Source: Chersky-299 sp963749535 (lineage in GTDB: Bacteria; Actinomycetota; Thermoleophilia; RBG-16-64-13). From it: 33,325 nt of DNA. Below the pieces are notes generated by a model. The model saw only the letters and a program-made list of their open reading frames with translations. It had not been told where the DNA came from and searched no databases. The DNA is taken from the NCBI GenBank assembly GCA_963749535.1, contig CAVVNF010000007.1, positions 1-33,325 on the forward strand, given 5' to 3'. Shown here piece by piece: positions 1-9,676 of the stretch (within the stretch, counting starts at the first letter, position 1; each line of letters opens with the position of its first letter). The translations under genes and the position numbers were made by a program.

Positions 1-234
1 AAAGAGATTACGTAGCTATAGTCTCCTAGGACCGCTAACCTTTCAGCTTCGAAAAAATCGATACCAAAGGTTGTGGTTTTCGTTACCTCATGATGCCTGC
101 AAGCTGCACCGCCGGGCAAAGAGTGGCTTGCACCATAATCTGCAGAAAAGCATCCGGGTTAGTTGGCGTTTCCACCAATCTATCCCAAATCTATCCAGCT
201 TTGATCTACAAATAACATAGAAGCCATTCGTGCC

Positions 235-254
235 GTGTATCAGCGATAATACAC
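235..254. promoter_or_regulatory. Inverted repeat upstream of the AT-rich nuclease-like gene
   Basis: Perfect 6-bp inverted repeat GTGTAT / ATACAC separated by 8 bases, with a -10-like GATAAT lying across the spacer and right arm. It sits 17-38 bases before the two possible starts of the next gene, so it could be an operator or promoter. No convincing -35 is visible. The rest of positions 1-234 holds no gene that I recognise; a short direct repeat of AATCTATCC (period 11) lies at about 177-197. Confidence 0.3.
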
Positions 255-291
255 AGCTTTCTCTCCAGCCTTGGCAGGTTCATCGAAAACT

Positions 292-2369
292 ATGAAGGAG
301 TCTGCAAATGCTGGGCTAAAGGGTTCCTATCAAGACTATACAAAATCCAAGCAAGTCCAAAGGTTATTTATACAACATAAAGGACGAAAGGAGATTAGTG
401 GAGGTGCGAAGATAACCTTTTTAAATTTAGGAGACTATAAGTTTGACGATATTCAAGATTTCATCTCTTTTCTTGAATACGATAAAAGCGGTTATCAGCT
501 GCCCAGTAACCTCCAAATAGTGGCTACTATTTCCACATTCAAAACAATAGATGACTTTATAGATAATTTGATAAAATATGGTTTTGGCATCGAGAAGAGA
601 TATGGGAAATTACTATCAATATCTAAGTCAATAAATAATAATAAAATCTTTTATTATGCATTTTTCGATGATAGGAATAATGTTCCCCTATTTTTAACCA
701 GAGCAAGGAAAACAGATGACATACCTGAAACGCTTTTGGACTATATAAAAAGAGCTAGAGATATATCGAATCTCTGGATTACTCAGAATTATGAGAGAAT
801 GAAAGAAGACTAATAGAGGAGCATAGCGATCTTATCATTACATATTTTTCGGCGAAGAGAACACCAGACTCAAATATCAGAGCAGAATATCGACCAGAAA
901 TAAGCAGAGGCATACAATATCGAGGAATCGATGGCAAGCAGGCACTCGAAGAAATGGAGTTCTATTATGGTGTGCTGCCAAAATTGAGAAATCGGCTTCC
1001 AAATGGAGTGGCATTTAGGATAGATAATAAAGGAATAATAACTTTGCTTAAAGGCAGTTTTGGTAATATATTTAAGATAATAGAAAGCGTAATTGATAAA
1101 TTAATCAAACTTAGAAACGCGATAGACGAATCGAGTTACACTATTCATAAAGTCGGGATTAATAGCCAATTTACACATATGATTCAAACGCCTTGGTCAG
1201 TAATTTTACCTACAGGGATGCGTTTGGATGATATCCAAGGTTTTTGTAAAGCATTAGGCGAAGATGAATGGGATTTTTCAATATTAGAAGATATGTTCTT
1301 AAAAGAGTCTATATTTTCTGCTAGATTAATAGATAATAATAATAATAGCTCTTTATTCGATATTGAAACATCAGGCGATACAATAGAGATATATCCAGTA
1401 GAACAAGCTAACGTTGGATCATGTATAAAATTTTATGAGTTTCTTGTAGAAACTGTAGATTCTCAGGCCGCTGTGGGGTGAATATATAGCAGACTCCCAA
1501 GGTGATCCGAAGAGCTATGAGGAGTTCTATAGTTCCTTATCAACCGAGGAGAAATCACAGCTTCGCAAAATAACAAAGGAATTTGTGGATTATTTCAAGC
1601 CTACTTCATTCGAGAAAATAAATAATGAGATCGATAATGATAAACGGCATCAAAACTTAATTAAGTTTTGTGCGAGAGCCTTCGCCAATACAGATTTGGC
1701 CATTAAATCTGGTTATAAGTTCTATTTTACAGAACCACTTATAGAATTTTGTGCATCTCATGATGGCAATAGCTGTTTCGATATATTATTATTTAATGAA
1801 TCGTCTAGAAGCGCCATTTTCATTGAGTGCAAGACATCAATACCCTCTAAGACAAGAAGCACAATGAAAGGTTTAGAGATATCAATCCATCATGTGCAAA
1901 GCAAATTAGATTATTTATCAGATATAATAAGTATTCCAATAAATCCAGAGAAGACAGAATATGTTTTGTGCATATATGACAAAGATTCGGATAAAATTAT
2001 AGAATCTTTAGCGAGCCAATCCCAAAGAGGAAGCGAATCCGCTTATGATCCTGAGCTTATTAAGTTATGGATTTATAGGCCGATGTCAAAGGTTATGCAA
2101 TTGCATCTTAGTCATGCTCATGATAACCAAGAGTTAACTAGAATGCTATTAGCTGGTTTTGATGATAAAAAAGCTCAAAAAGCAGATTTGAGCTACCATA
2201 TAGTTTTTCTTCTCATCATTATACAATTATACAATTAGCCATTATTGGCGATTGCTACAGAAAGAATTTACTTAATCAATTCTTAGATGATCCAAAAATA
2301 ATAAAGATCGATGATATATCCGCAACCTTAGAGCGAAATCTATCTCTTGGTATGCCTTCTGACCGGTAG
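292..2369 (+). CDS. AT-rich protein with C-terminal PD-(D/E)XK-like nuclease motif (frameshifted)
   Basis: Three consecutive open frames (about 271-813, 954-1481, 1585-2238) plus a fourth short one ending at 2369 join into one protein of about 690 residues if three single-base frame changes are allowed near 800-812, 1470-1485 and the A-run at about 2167-2172. Reading continues without stops on the far side of each break. The start is ATG 292, or TTG 271; neither has a good ribosome site. The first two thirds match no family I know. The last third contains FDILLF followed about 13 residues later by FIECKTS, the D...ExK pattern of the PD-(D/E)XK nuclease fold, so a restriction or defence nuclease is possible. 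Codons ATA, TTA and AAA are frequent, unlike all later genes, which suggests horizontal transfer. Nuclease function is an inference from one motif. Confidence 0.5.
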
Positions 2370-2573
2370 TGTGCCGAAATTTCTGTAATTTGGATTGCCC
2401 TGTAACCCATCCATTCAATCTGCGTCCATAGATAAATACTTTTTAGCTGTCAGCCACTCTTCATTGATATTGATCAAGATCGATACGCCAAGCCTCATGA
2501 AAGTAGGAACTGGGTCTTGGCTAGACGATCTTCAATCGCGAGGATCTTCCACCGGCAGAAGGCGACGAGTCTC

Positions 2574-2945
2574 TCAGGCGCCTTTCGGCGGAACGATATG
2601 AAACAAGGTCACGATGATACCGTCGGGATCGCGCAGGCGAAGGGTGCGTTGGCCCCACGGCTGGGTCTGGGGCTCTTCGACGACGTTAAGCCCACGCTCG
2701 TGCGCCAAAGTGAACCAGCGGTCGACATCGTCGTCCTGGATAAGCATGCTGACCCCCTGCGGGGGCAGATAAGCCGCGCCTGGAGCCGCTCTGAAGACCT
2801 CCACCTTACCGCCGCCGGACTTGAACACTGACCCGGCGTCGCCGGGGCCAAAATCCCAATCGTGGTCAAGCGGCAGTTCGAGACCATGGCAGTAAAACGC
2901 CACGGCTGCCGCGTAGTCCTGAGCGGTGAACACTAGGCGGAACAT
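2574..2945 (-). CDS. VOC (glyoxalase/bleomycin resistance) superfamily protein
   Basis: 123-residue protein of the vicinal oxygen chelate fold: an N-terminal strand MFRLVFTAQDY followed by AVAFYCHGLELPL, a central VEVF strand and the C-terminal DPDGIIVTLFHIV strand typical of the family. The ATG at 2945 is chosen over in-frame upstream starts (3032, 3002) because GGGAG lies just before it and the VOC fold begins there. The usual metal ligands are only partly present: the first-strand His is replaced and the Glu after DPDG is Thr. It may therefore bind a ligand or act without the classical metal site. It lies 110 bases downstream of xdhC on the same strand and could be co-transcribed. Substrate unknown. 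Confidence 0.8.
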   Translation of the reverse strand: MFRLVFTAQDYAAAVAFYCHGLELPLDHDWDFGPGDAGSVFKSGGGKVEVFRAAPGAAYLPPQGVSMLIQDDDVDRWFTLAHERGLNVVEEPQTQPWGQRTLRLRDPDGIIVTLFHIVPPKGA

Positions 2946-3055
2946 CCCAAGCTCCCAGTCTGGGTTGTAGACTTCCCGAGCTCCCAGCTTGAAAGTCCCC
3001 ATACGCTGAGGATCTGCCCGCCGCCAGAACAACCGCGGCTATGCCACTGCTGAGC

Positions 3056-4105
3056 TCATTTGCTCCGGCTTGCTCTCACGTGGATCAACTGGGCCGCGAT
3101 GCTGATGGCGATCTCTTCGGGCGTTTCCGCGCCGATGGGCAGACCGATCGGTGCATGCACCCGTGAAATGTCTTCGGGTGAAACGCCCTCTTCCGCGAGC
3201 GCTCGGAAGGTCTCGGCCACTTTCTTCTTGCTGCCGATCATGCCAACGTAGCCGGCCGGCGTTTGCAACGCCTGCCTCAGGACGTTCCTGTCGTGGATAT
3301 GGCCCCTCGTCATGATGACGATGTAGCTGTCTTCGCCGACCGAGAGGCCCTCGAAGGCGACGTCGAACGAGTCGGGGACCAGGATTCGATCCGCCGTAGG
3401 AAATCGCTCTGCGTTGGCAAAGTCGGCCCTATCATCGACAACGACCGTGAAGAAGCCGACCATGTTCAGTACGTGCACCAGCTTCTCCCCGCAATGTCCG
3501 GCTCCGAACACATACGCCGTCCCCTGGGCTCCGATCGGCTCGACGTAAGTTCTCAAAGGGTCACCGGCCACGATCCGGTCGGACGTCCCGCCTCTCCGGG
3601 TCAGGTCCTGCAGGATCTCTGGGGGACAAGCCGGGTCGCCGATCACGGAACCGTTCGAGTCGACGAGGCACTTCGCCGCCGCCGGCTCTTCCTCGCTTCC
3701 CTCGGAGACGACCGTCACCAGCCACCCCTTGCGGCCGCTGCTCAGGAGGTCGGACAATCCGCGGTACAGCTCATGTAGGGCTGGGTTCGCCGGGTCGTTG
3801 TATTCGACCAACACCAGCCCGTGGCCGCCACAGATCATGCCGAGCCCGGCTGAATCTGCGTTGGTCAGCTCAAAGTCCATCAGACAGCGTTTCCTGGTCT
3901 TCAGCACCTTGAGGGCGTTCTTGATGGCTGCCGCTTCCAGCGCGCCCCCGCCGATGGTCCCGGCGATGGAGGCGTCCGCCTTCACGAGCATCGAGGCACC
4001 GACATGTCGGGGCGCGGAACCCTTGGCGTCGACGATGGTCGCCACCGCAAAATCTTGCCCGTTCTCAAGCAGCGCCAGGGCCGCTGTTGCTACGTCCTTA
4101 TTCAT
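3056..4105 (-). CDS. xdhC: XdhC family molybdenum cofactor insertion/maturation protein
   Basis: 349-residue XdhC/CoxI-type protein. XdhC proteins bind Moco, assist its sulfuration and deliver it to xanthine dehydrogenase-family enzymes. The N-terminal XdhC domain shows ATIVDAKGSAPRHVGASMLV, the GTIGGGALE loop and MICGGHG with the conserved Cys. The C-terminal Rossmann domain starts at VFGAGHCGEKL and includes a VVVDDR segment and MIGSKKK. The ATG at 4105 has GGAGG eight bases upstream; a long in-frame extension to 4540 runs antisense into mop and is rejected. It is divergent from mop, whose product belongs to the enzyme family XdhC serves, so it is very probably the dedicated chaperone. No frame breaks. 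Confidence 0.93.
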   Translation of the reverse strand: MNKDVATAALALLENGQDFAVATIVDAKGSAPRHVGASMLVKADASIAGTIGGGALEAAAIKNALKVLKTRKRCLMDFELTNADSAGLGMICGGHGLVLVEYNDPANPALHELYRGLSDLLSSGRKGWLVTVVSEGSEEEPAAAKCLVDSNGSVIGDPACPPEILQDLTRRGGTSDRIVAGDPLRTYVEPIGAQGTAYVFGAGHCGEKLVHVLNMVGFFTVVVDDRADFANAERFPTADRILVPDSFDVAFEGLSVGEDSYIVIMTRGHIHDRNVLRQALQTPAGYVGMIGSKKKVAETFRALAEEGVSPEDISRVHAPIGLPIGAETPEEIAISIAAQLIHVRASRSK

Positions 4106-4175
4106 CGTTTCGGCCTCCAAGGACAGGGACAAGGTGCGTCGGCCGGCCAGCCGTGGGCGACACGGTTTGCTCAGG

Positions 4176-4243
4176 TTGCACCCATACAATCGTGACATTA
4201 TAGTGGGGCATCTTGGAACCTGACTCATTAGTTGACTCATTAG
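4176..4243. promoter_or_regulatory. Divergent xdhC/mop promoter region with direct repeats
   Basis: On the plus strand TTGCAC (4176-4181) and TATAGT (4199-4204) are 17 bases apart, a plausible sigma-70 promoter for mop. On the minus strand the same place reads TATAAT (4202-4197), a consensus -10 facing xdhC, with no good -35. Two perfect copies of TGACTCATTAG occur at 4221-4231 and 4233-4243 (12-base period), with a weaker third partial copy after them. They would lie in the mop leader just past the predicted start of transcription, a natural place for a regulator. Promoter assignment is by eye only. Confidence 0.45.
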
Positions 4244-4304
4244 GGTAGACTCACCCAGGGTGTACGGACAGGCATTGCAAGCGGAAGCAGGAGGGCCACG
4301 CAAG

Positions 4305-7028
4305 ATGCTCAAGCAGATTCTGAACGTCAACGGCGTTCCAACCACGGTCATCGTCGATCCGGAGGCCACCTTGGCCGACGTGTTGCGGTCGCAGTTGGGA
4401 CTCACCGGGACAAAGGTCGGCTGCGGCCAAGGGCAATGCGGAGCTTGCTCGGTCATCCTCAACGGGAAACTCGTGCGTTCCTGCGTGACCAGCATGAAGC
4501 GCGTGCCGGCCGAGGCCAGTGTGATCACCGTTGAAGGCATCGGTTCTCCGGCCGGCCCGCATCCGATCCAGCTTGCCCTCGTAGCTCACGGGGCGGCGCA
4601 GTGCGGGTTCTGCATGCCGGGATTCGTGGTGTCCATCAAGGCTCTACTGGACGGCAACCCGGATCCTACCCGCACCGACGTCCGCAAATGGTTCCAGGTT
4701 CACAGGAACGCCTGCCGGTGCAACGGCTACAAGGTGATAGTAGACGCGGTCATGGATGCGGCGAAGGTGATGCGCGGGGAGATGCCGCGCGAGGCCTTGG
4801 AATTCACGATGCCTGCGGACGGAAGAATCTGGGGTACCTCTTATCCCCGTCCCTCTGGCATTGCGAAAGTGACCGGCACCATCGACTACGGCGCCGACCT
4901 GGGACTGAAAATGCCGGGCGACACGTTGCGCCTAGCCTTCGTGCAGGCGAAGGTGCCGCACGCCAACATCTTGGGCGTCGACACCTCTGAAGCTGAGCGC
5001 ATGCCCGGGGTGCATCGCGTTCTGACGCACAAAGACGTGAAGGGCAGAAACCGCATCCACGTTCTCACGAATATCCCTGGAAACAAGGGCGACGGCTGGG
5101 ATCGCCCGATCCTCTGCGACACCAAGATCTTCAAAATGGGCGACGAGATCGCCATCGTGTGTGCCGACACCGAGCAGCATGCTCGGGACGCGGCGGAAAA
5201 GGTCCGGGTGGACCTCGAAGTCCTGCCGGCGTACATGAGCGCGCCCGCTGCGATGGCCGAAGATGCAATGGAGATCCACCCCGACACCCCGAACGTCTAC
5301 TTTGAGATGAAGCTCGACAAAGGCCAGGACACCAAGCCGATACTCGAGTCGGCCGCGTACACGGTGGAGGGCGATTTCTATCTGCAGCGGCAGCCGCACC
5401 TCACCATCGAGACCGACGTGGCTTTTGGCTACTACGACGAGGAGGGGCGTGTCTGCGTCCAGTCGAAGAGCATCTCGATCCATGACCACGTCGAGATGAT
5501 AGCTGAGGGTCTCGGTTTGCCGGTGGACAAGGTTCGGATCATCCAAAATCCTGCCGGCGCAACGTTCGGCTACAAATCCAGCCCTACGATGGAAGCGCTG
5601 ATCGCGGTGGCTGTGATGGCGACGGGCCGGCCGGCGTATGCCCGCTACAACGAGAAGCAGCACATCATCTGTACCGGGAAACGCTCGCCTGTGTTCATCA
5701 GCGTCAAGATCGGCGCCGACGAAAACGGGAAGCTCGTCGGTGTGGAATACGACGCGACCGTGGACCACGGTCCCTACTCGGAGCTTGGCGACATCACCAC
5801 CACGAAGACCGCGGAGACGGTGGGCGCGGGATACGACATCCCTAATATCCGGGGCGAATTGCGTACCGTGTGTACGAATCACGCCCACGGGGTGCCGTTC
5901 CGCAGCTTCGGCTCGGTGGAATCCTATCTGGCCTTCGAGAGCCTCCTGGACGACCTGGCCGCCAAGGTCGGGATGGACCCACTGGAGCTTCGCTACATCA
6001 ATGTGTACCGTCCCGGCTCGACCACGCCGCACGGTTCCCCGCCTGAGGTCTTTCCGTTCCCCGAGATGTTCGACATGCTGCGTCCGAAATACAGGGCGGC
6101 AGCGCAAAGAACCAAGCTGGAGTCGACGCCCGAGGTGAAAAGGGGTGTTGGCGTCGCGCTGGGTATCTTCCCCTGCGGACTTGGCGGGCCCGACAACTCA
6201 TCGGTGGAAGTCGAACTCACCAGTGACGGAGTCACCGTCTACCATGCGTGGGAGGAACACGGCCAGGGCGCCGACATGGGCGTGTTGGGTACCGCTCATG
6301 AAGCTCTGCGGCCTTTGGGGCTTGTTCCCACCCAGATCAAGCAGGTCGCCAACGACACCGCCTTGGTGCCCAAAGCCGGCCCGGCCGCCGCGAGCCGGAT
6401 GCAGATAGTCACCGGCAACGCGATCCGCGTGGGTTGCGAGCAGCTCATGAAGGCCATGCTGAAGCCGGACGGCAGCTATCGCACCTACGCTGAGATGGTC
6501 GCGGAGGGCATCCCAACCCGCTACAAGGGGAATTGGACGGCGCCGTGCAGCTTCACCGACGAGCACCATCAGGGAGACCTGTACGTGGCCTACCAGTACG
6601 GCGTGTTCATGGCTGAGGTGGCGGTCGATATGAAGACCGGCACGACCAAAGTCGAGAAATACACGGCTGTTGCAGACATGGGCAAGATCAACAACAAGCT
6701 CGTGGTCGACGGCCAGCTGTACGGAGGCATAGCCCAGGGAATCGGCCTCGCGCTGACCGAGGATTTCGAGGACGTGGAGAAACACGTGACGCTGCATTCG
6801 TGCGGCCTGCCCTACGTGGAGGACATTCCGGACGACATCGAACTCCTTTACGTGCAGACACCGCGGAAGCACGGTCCGTTTGGCGCGAGCGGCGCCGGCG
6901 AGCTCACACTTACGGCGCCCCACGTTGCTATCCTGAACGCCATAAAGGACGCGACCGGCGTGAGGATCACTCACCTTCCCGCCCTGCCGGAGAAGGTCCT
7001 GGCCGGGCTCAAGGCGCTCCAGCAGTAG
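4305..7028 (+). CDS. mop: Molybdenum aldehyde oxidoreductase (MOP type)
   Basis: 907-residue xanthine oxidase-family enzyme, the same length I recall for Desulfovibrio gigas MOP. It should oxidise aldehydes to carboxylic acids at a Mo-molybdopterin cytosine dinucleotide site and pass electrons through two [2Fe-2S] clusters. Cluster cysteines are at residues 40, 45, 48, 60 (GCGQGQCGAC...C) and 100, 103, 137, 139 (CGFC...CRC), the spacing known for MOP. The Mo domains follow from about residue 180, with GVPFRSFGS in the middle and the catalytic Glu in GASGAGELTL at about 866. There is no FAD domain, as in MOP and unlike xanthine dehydrogenase. The ATG at 4305 is preceded by AGGAGG and gives the family N-terminus. 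First gene of the operon; gene intact. Confidence 0.95.
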   Translation: MLKQILNVNGVPTTVIVDPEATLADVLRSQLGLTGTKVGCGQGQCGACSVILNGKLVRSCVTSMKRVPAEASVITVEGIGSPAGPHPIQLALVAHGAAQCGFCMPGFVVSIKALLDGNPDPTRTDVRKWFQVHRNACRCNGYKVIVDAVMDAAKVMRGEMPREALEFTMPADGRIWGTSYPRPSGIAKVTGTIDYGADLGLKMPGDTLRLAFVQAKVPHANILGVDTSEAERMPGVHRVLTHKDVKGRNRIHVLTNIPGNKGDGWDRPILCDTKIFKMGDEIAIVCADTEQHARDAAEKVRVDLEVLPAYMSAPAAMAEDAMEIHPDTPNVYFEMKLDKGQDTKPILESAAYTVEGDFYLQRQPHLTIETDVAFGYYDEEGRVCVQSKSISIHDHVEMIAEGLGLPVDKVRIIQNPAGATFGYKSSPTMEALIAVAVMATGRPAYARYNEKQHIICTGKRSPVFISVKIGADENGKLVGVEYDATVDHGPYSELGDITTTKTAETVGAGYDIPNIRGELRTVCTNHAHGVPFRSFGSVESYLAFESLLDDLAAKVGMDPLELRYINVYRPGSTTPHGSPPEVFPFPEMFDMLRPKYRAAAQRTKLESTPEVKRGVGVALGIFPCGLGGPDNSSVEVELTSDGVTVYHAWEEHGQGADMGVLGTAHEALRPLGLVPTQIKQVANDTALVPKAGPAAASRMQIVTGNAIRVGCEQLMKAMLKPDGSYRTYAEMVAEGIPTRYKGNWTAPCSFTDEHHQGDLYVAYQYGVFMAEVAVDMKTGTTKVEKYTAVADMGKINNKLVVDGQLYGGIAQGIGLALTEDFEDVEKHVTLHSCGLPYVEDIPDDIELLYVQTPRKHGPFGASGAGELTLTAPHVAILNAIKDATGVRITHLPALPEKVLAGLKALQQ

Positions 7029-7037
7029 TACTCGGCG

Positions 7038-7080
7038 CCTGCGGGGCCTCGCCTGGTGCGGCCCCGCAGGTCTTCTCTTC
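7038..7080 (+). terminator. Strong stem-loop between mop and the next gene
   Basis: Perfect 11-bp stem CCTGCGGGGCC / GGCCCCGCAGG with an 11-base loop, followed by a pyrimidine-rich stretch TCTTCTCTTC. The tail is not a clean T-run. It lies 10 bases after the mop stop and 15 before the next start, so partial termination or an mRNA-stabilising hairpin that raises mop expression over the distal genes is likely. Confidence 0.6.
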
Positions 7081-7094
7081 GAGGGTGACGTCTG

Positions 7095-9461
7095 GTGGAT
7101 CAGGCTCGGCTCCGCGAATTCGAATACCGCTGCATCCAAGAGGAACCGGCGGAATGCGTGGCAGCCTGTCCGCTGCACGTCGACGCGCGCTCGTTCGTTG
7201 TCGAGGTGGCGCGCGGCGCCTGGCCCGAGGCGTGGAAGGTGCTGCGTAAGACCATGCCGTTGCCATCCGTACTCGGGCGAATATGCGACGCCCCTTGCGA
7301 ACTTCGCTGCAAGCGGCGTGAATCGCGGCGACAGCATCCGGATCGGCGCGCTCGAACGGGCGTGCGTTCAGACGCCTCCGCCCACGCAGAGAGTGCTGCC
7401 TCTCCCACGCCGAGACAAGCGGGTCGGCGTCGCGGGGAGCGGACTCTCCAGCCTCACCGCGGCATGGGATCTCGCGCGGAAAGGCTATCCGGTCACGGTG
7501 TTCGACCCGGCCGAACGCGTGGGCGGACTCCTTCTGGAGTTTCCCGAGGATGTGTTGCCCAGGGCCGCGGTGGATTCCGATGTGGCCGCTCTTCAGAAGC
7601 TCGGCGTGGAGTTCATGTTGGGGGCGCCCGCTGACCTGGATGAGTTGCGCGGCGACTTCGACGCCGTCTATTGGGGGCTGGACGGAGGGATGGCTGAGCC
7701 GTGCTTGGCCGAGTGCGGCGCTCCAGGGCATGGCGGCGCAGAGTCCAGCACCGCAAAGTCCGCGCCGGACGGCGGGCTTCATATCGATCCGTCAACGATG
7801 CAGACCGGGTGGGCCAACGTGTTCGCGGGCGGTGGGGCGACGGCCGACGGCATGGTGGCCAGCGGGGCTTTGTCGCCGATCGGCTGGGCTCTGGATGGCA
7901 GGCGGGCGGCAGTGTCGATCGATCGACTTCTTCAGGAGGCCACTCTGTCCGCCGGCAGGGAGAAAGAAGGCCCTCAGCCCACGAGACTCTTCGTGAGCCT
8001 GGCCGGGTTCGAGCCGACGGCGGCCGTCGTTCCCGCTGATGCTAAGGCCGGATACACAGCCGCCGAAGCTCGACAAGAGGCCGACCGGTGTCTCCGTTGC
8101 GAATGCCTCGAGTGCGTCAAGGTCTGCGAGTACCTCAAGCAGTTCGGCGACTATCCGCGGCGCCACGCCCACGAGATCTACAACAACTTGTCTTTCGTCT
8201 CGGGGGATCACAAAGCCAATCTTCTGATCGATTCCTGCATGTTGTGCGACCTCTGCACCACCGTTTGCCCCGAGGATTTCTCCATGCCCGACCTTTGCCT
8301 CGGCGCCCGGCGGGAGATGGTGGAGCGCGGCAAGATGCCTCCTTCCGCGCACGAGTTCGCCCTCGAGGACTACGCCTGGAGCCACGGCGATGCCTTTGCT
8401 CTCTCGTACAACGAACCCGGCTTCGATACCAGCGCCTACGCGTTCTTCCCTGGCTGCCAGCTCGCCGGCTCGAATCCGCGCCAGGTGGAGCTTGTCTACG
8501 AGCACCTGCGGATCCACCTGCCTGGCGGAGTGGGTCTGATCCTCGATTGCTGCGGGGCACCTCCGCACTGGGCGGGCCGGGAGGACATGTTCGCCCAAGG
8601 CCTTGCCGACCTTGTCCAACGATGGGAGAAGCTGGGGCGCCCGACCCTGATATTCGCTTGCCCGACCTGCTTGCCCTGCTCGGGCCCCGCATGGAGGGGG
8701 CAAGGACCATGTTTCTTTCCCAGGTCTTGGAGGATGGGGGCGTCCCGCCTGCGGCGTCCGGGGAGCCGTGCCAGATTCCGCGCGCGCTCCACGACCCGTG
8801 TACGACTCGCCACCATCCGGAAGTTCAGCAGAGTGTGCGCAGGTTGCTCGCCCTCCTGGGGCAACCGGTGGAGGAGCTTGTGCTCTCTGGCGAGGTCACC
8901 GAATGCTGCGGCTATGGCGGGCTCGAGGCCAATGCGAATCCGGAGTTGGCACGAGGGGTCGCTGCCAGGCGTGGCGGCGAAAGCACCAACGAGTTCGTAA
9001 CCTATTGCGCAATGTGCCGAGACAGTCTGGCGGCCGCCGGCACGAGGACCATTCACCTGTTGGACCTCATCTACCCCGGCGAAGGCGACCCGGCGGGCAG
9101 GCCCCGCCCCGGCTGGTCCGAGCGCCGGGAGAACCGGGCGCGTCTTAAGGAGCAGCTACTCTCCAGACTCTGGGGGGAAGGAGGCCGTGCGGTGGAACCG
9201 TGGCAAGCCATCGAGCTATACATTCCCGGGGAAGTGCAGGCTCGGCTGGACGCACGCCGCATCCTAGTCGAGGACATCCAGCAGGTGGTCTATCACGCGG
9301 AGGAAAGCGGCGACAAGCTCTGCCACAAGGTCTCGGGGCGGTTTCTGGCATCGTTCCGTCCGCGGGCGGTCACCTTCTGGGTGGAGTATTCACCGCGCGA
9401 ACAAGACTTTGAGATCCATAACGCGTATTCGCATCGCATGACCTTGGAATCGGGTGCGTGA
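7095..9461 (+). CDS. FAD-dependent oxidoreductase with 4Fe-4S and CCG (HdrD-like) domains (frameshifted)
   Basis: About 790 residues assembled from three frames with breaks near 7325 and 8670. GTG start at 7095 after GAGGGTG. The N-terminal part resembles the Fe-S domain of glutamate synthase small subunits (EPAECVAACPLHVD, ICDAPCELRCKR, then GDSIRIGALER). A FAD/NAD fold follows with GVAGSGLSSLTAAWDL and VGGLLLEFPE. Next come two Cys-rich 4Fe-4S motifs (CLRCECLECVKVC and CMLCDLCTTVCPEDF), then two CCG domains (LDCCGAPPHWAG, ECCGYGGLEA) as in HdrD/GlpC-like electron carriers. I recall this architecture being annotated as pyridine nucleotide-disulfide oxidoreductase/dicluster-binding protein next to MOP-type enzymes. 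The likely role is to accept electrons from the aldehyde oxidoreductase or couple it to a thiol/disulfide or NAD(P)H pool. The stop overlaps the next start (TGATG). Confidence 0.82.
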
Positions 9462-9676
9462 TGGACGGCGCCGAACACGTAGCTGTCGACGACACGCTCT
9501 GGGTTTGTTGCCGGTGCGGGATTCCGCTGGAAATCAATCGGGTGCAGCTTACCTACCTGGGCAACTCCTTCTGGCTGGAACTGCCCACCTGTCCCAGCTG
9601 TGGCCTCTACCTCATTCCTGAGGAACTGGCTACCGGACGGATGGCGGAGGTCGAGCAACTTCTCGAGGATAAATGA
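9461..9676 (+). CDS. Small Cys-rich redox/zinc-ribbon protein (DVU_1557-like)
   Basis: 71-residue protein with two Cys pairs, WVCCRCGIPLE and PTCPSCGLYL, about 30 residues apart, the spacing of a zinc ribbon or rubredoxin-like metal knuckle. The C-terminal helix EELATGRMAEVEQLLEDK is acidic. The ATG at 9461 overlaps the upstream stop by one base (TGATG); its own stop overlaps the next start (ATGA at 9673), so it is translationally coupled on both sides. It matches in size and position the family I remember as the DVU_1557 family redox protein. Metal content and partner are unknown; electron transfer or a scaffold role within the operon's enzyme set is an inference. Confidence 0.8.
   Translation: MDGAEHVAVDDTLWVCCRCGIPLEINRVQLTYLGNSFWLELPTCPSCGLYLIPEELATGRMAEVEQLLEDK

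Noticed and set aside
1..270. tRNA or attachment site at the window start next to the AT-rich island
   Set aside because: No cloverleaf or T-loop motif could be traced, and no repeated core was found at the other edge near 2.4 kb.
1470..1490. UGA at 1479-1481 as a second selenocysteine codon
   Set aside because: Reading through gives no continuing sequence in that frame; a frame change to 1585 onward explains the break better.
2395..2831. Short plus-strand frames opposite and next to the VOC gene
   Set aside because: Low-complexity translation without homology; the antisense VOC protein explains the region.
4932..7337. Long minus-strand open frames opposite mop (for example 4932-6107 and 6198-7337)
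   Set aside because: They are typical high-GC antisense shadows of a clearly coding gene; no family motifs or ribosome sites.
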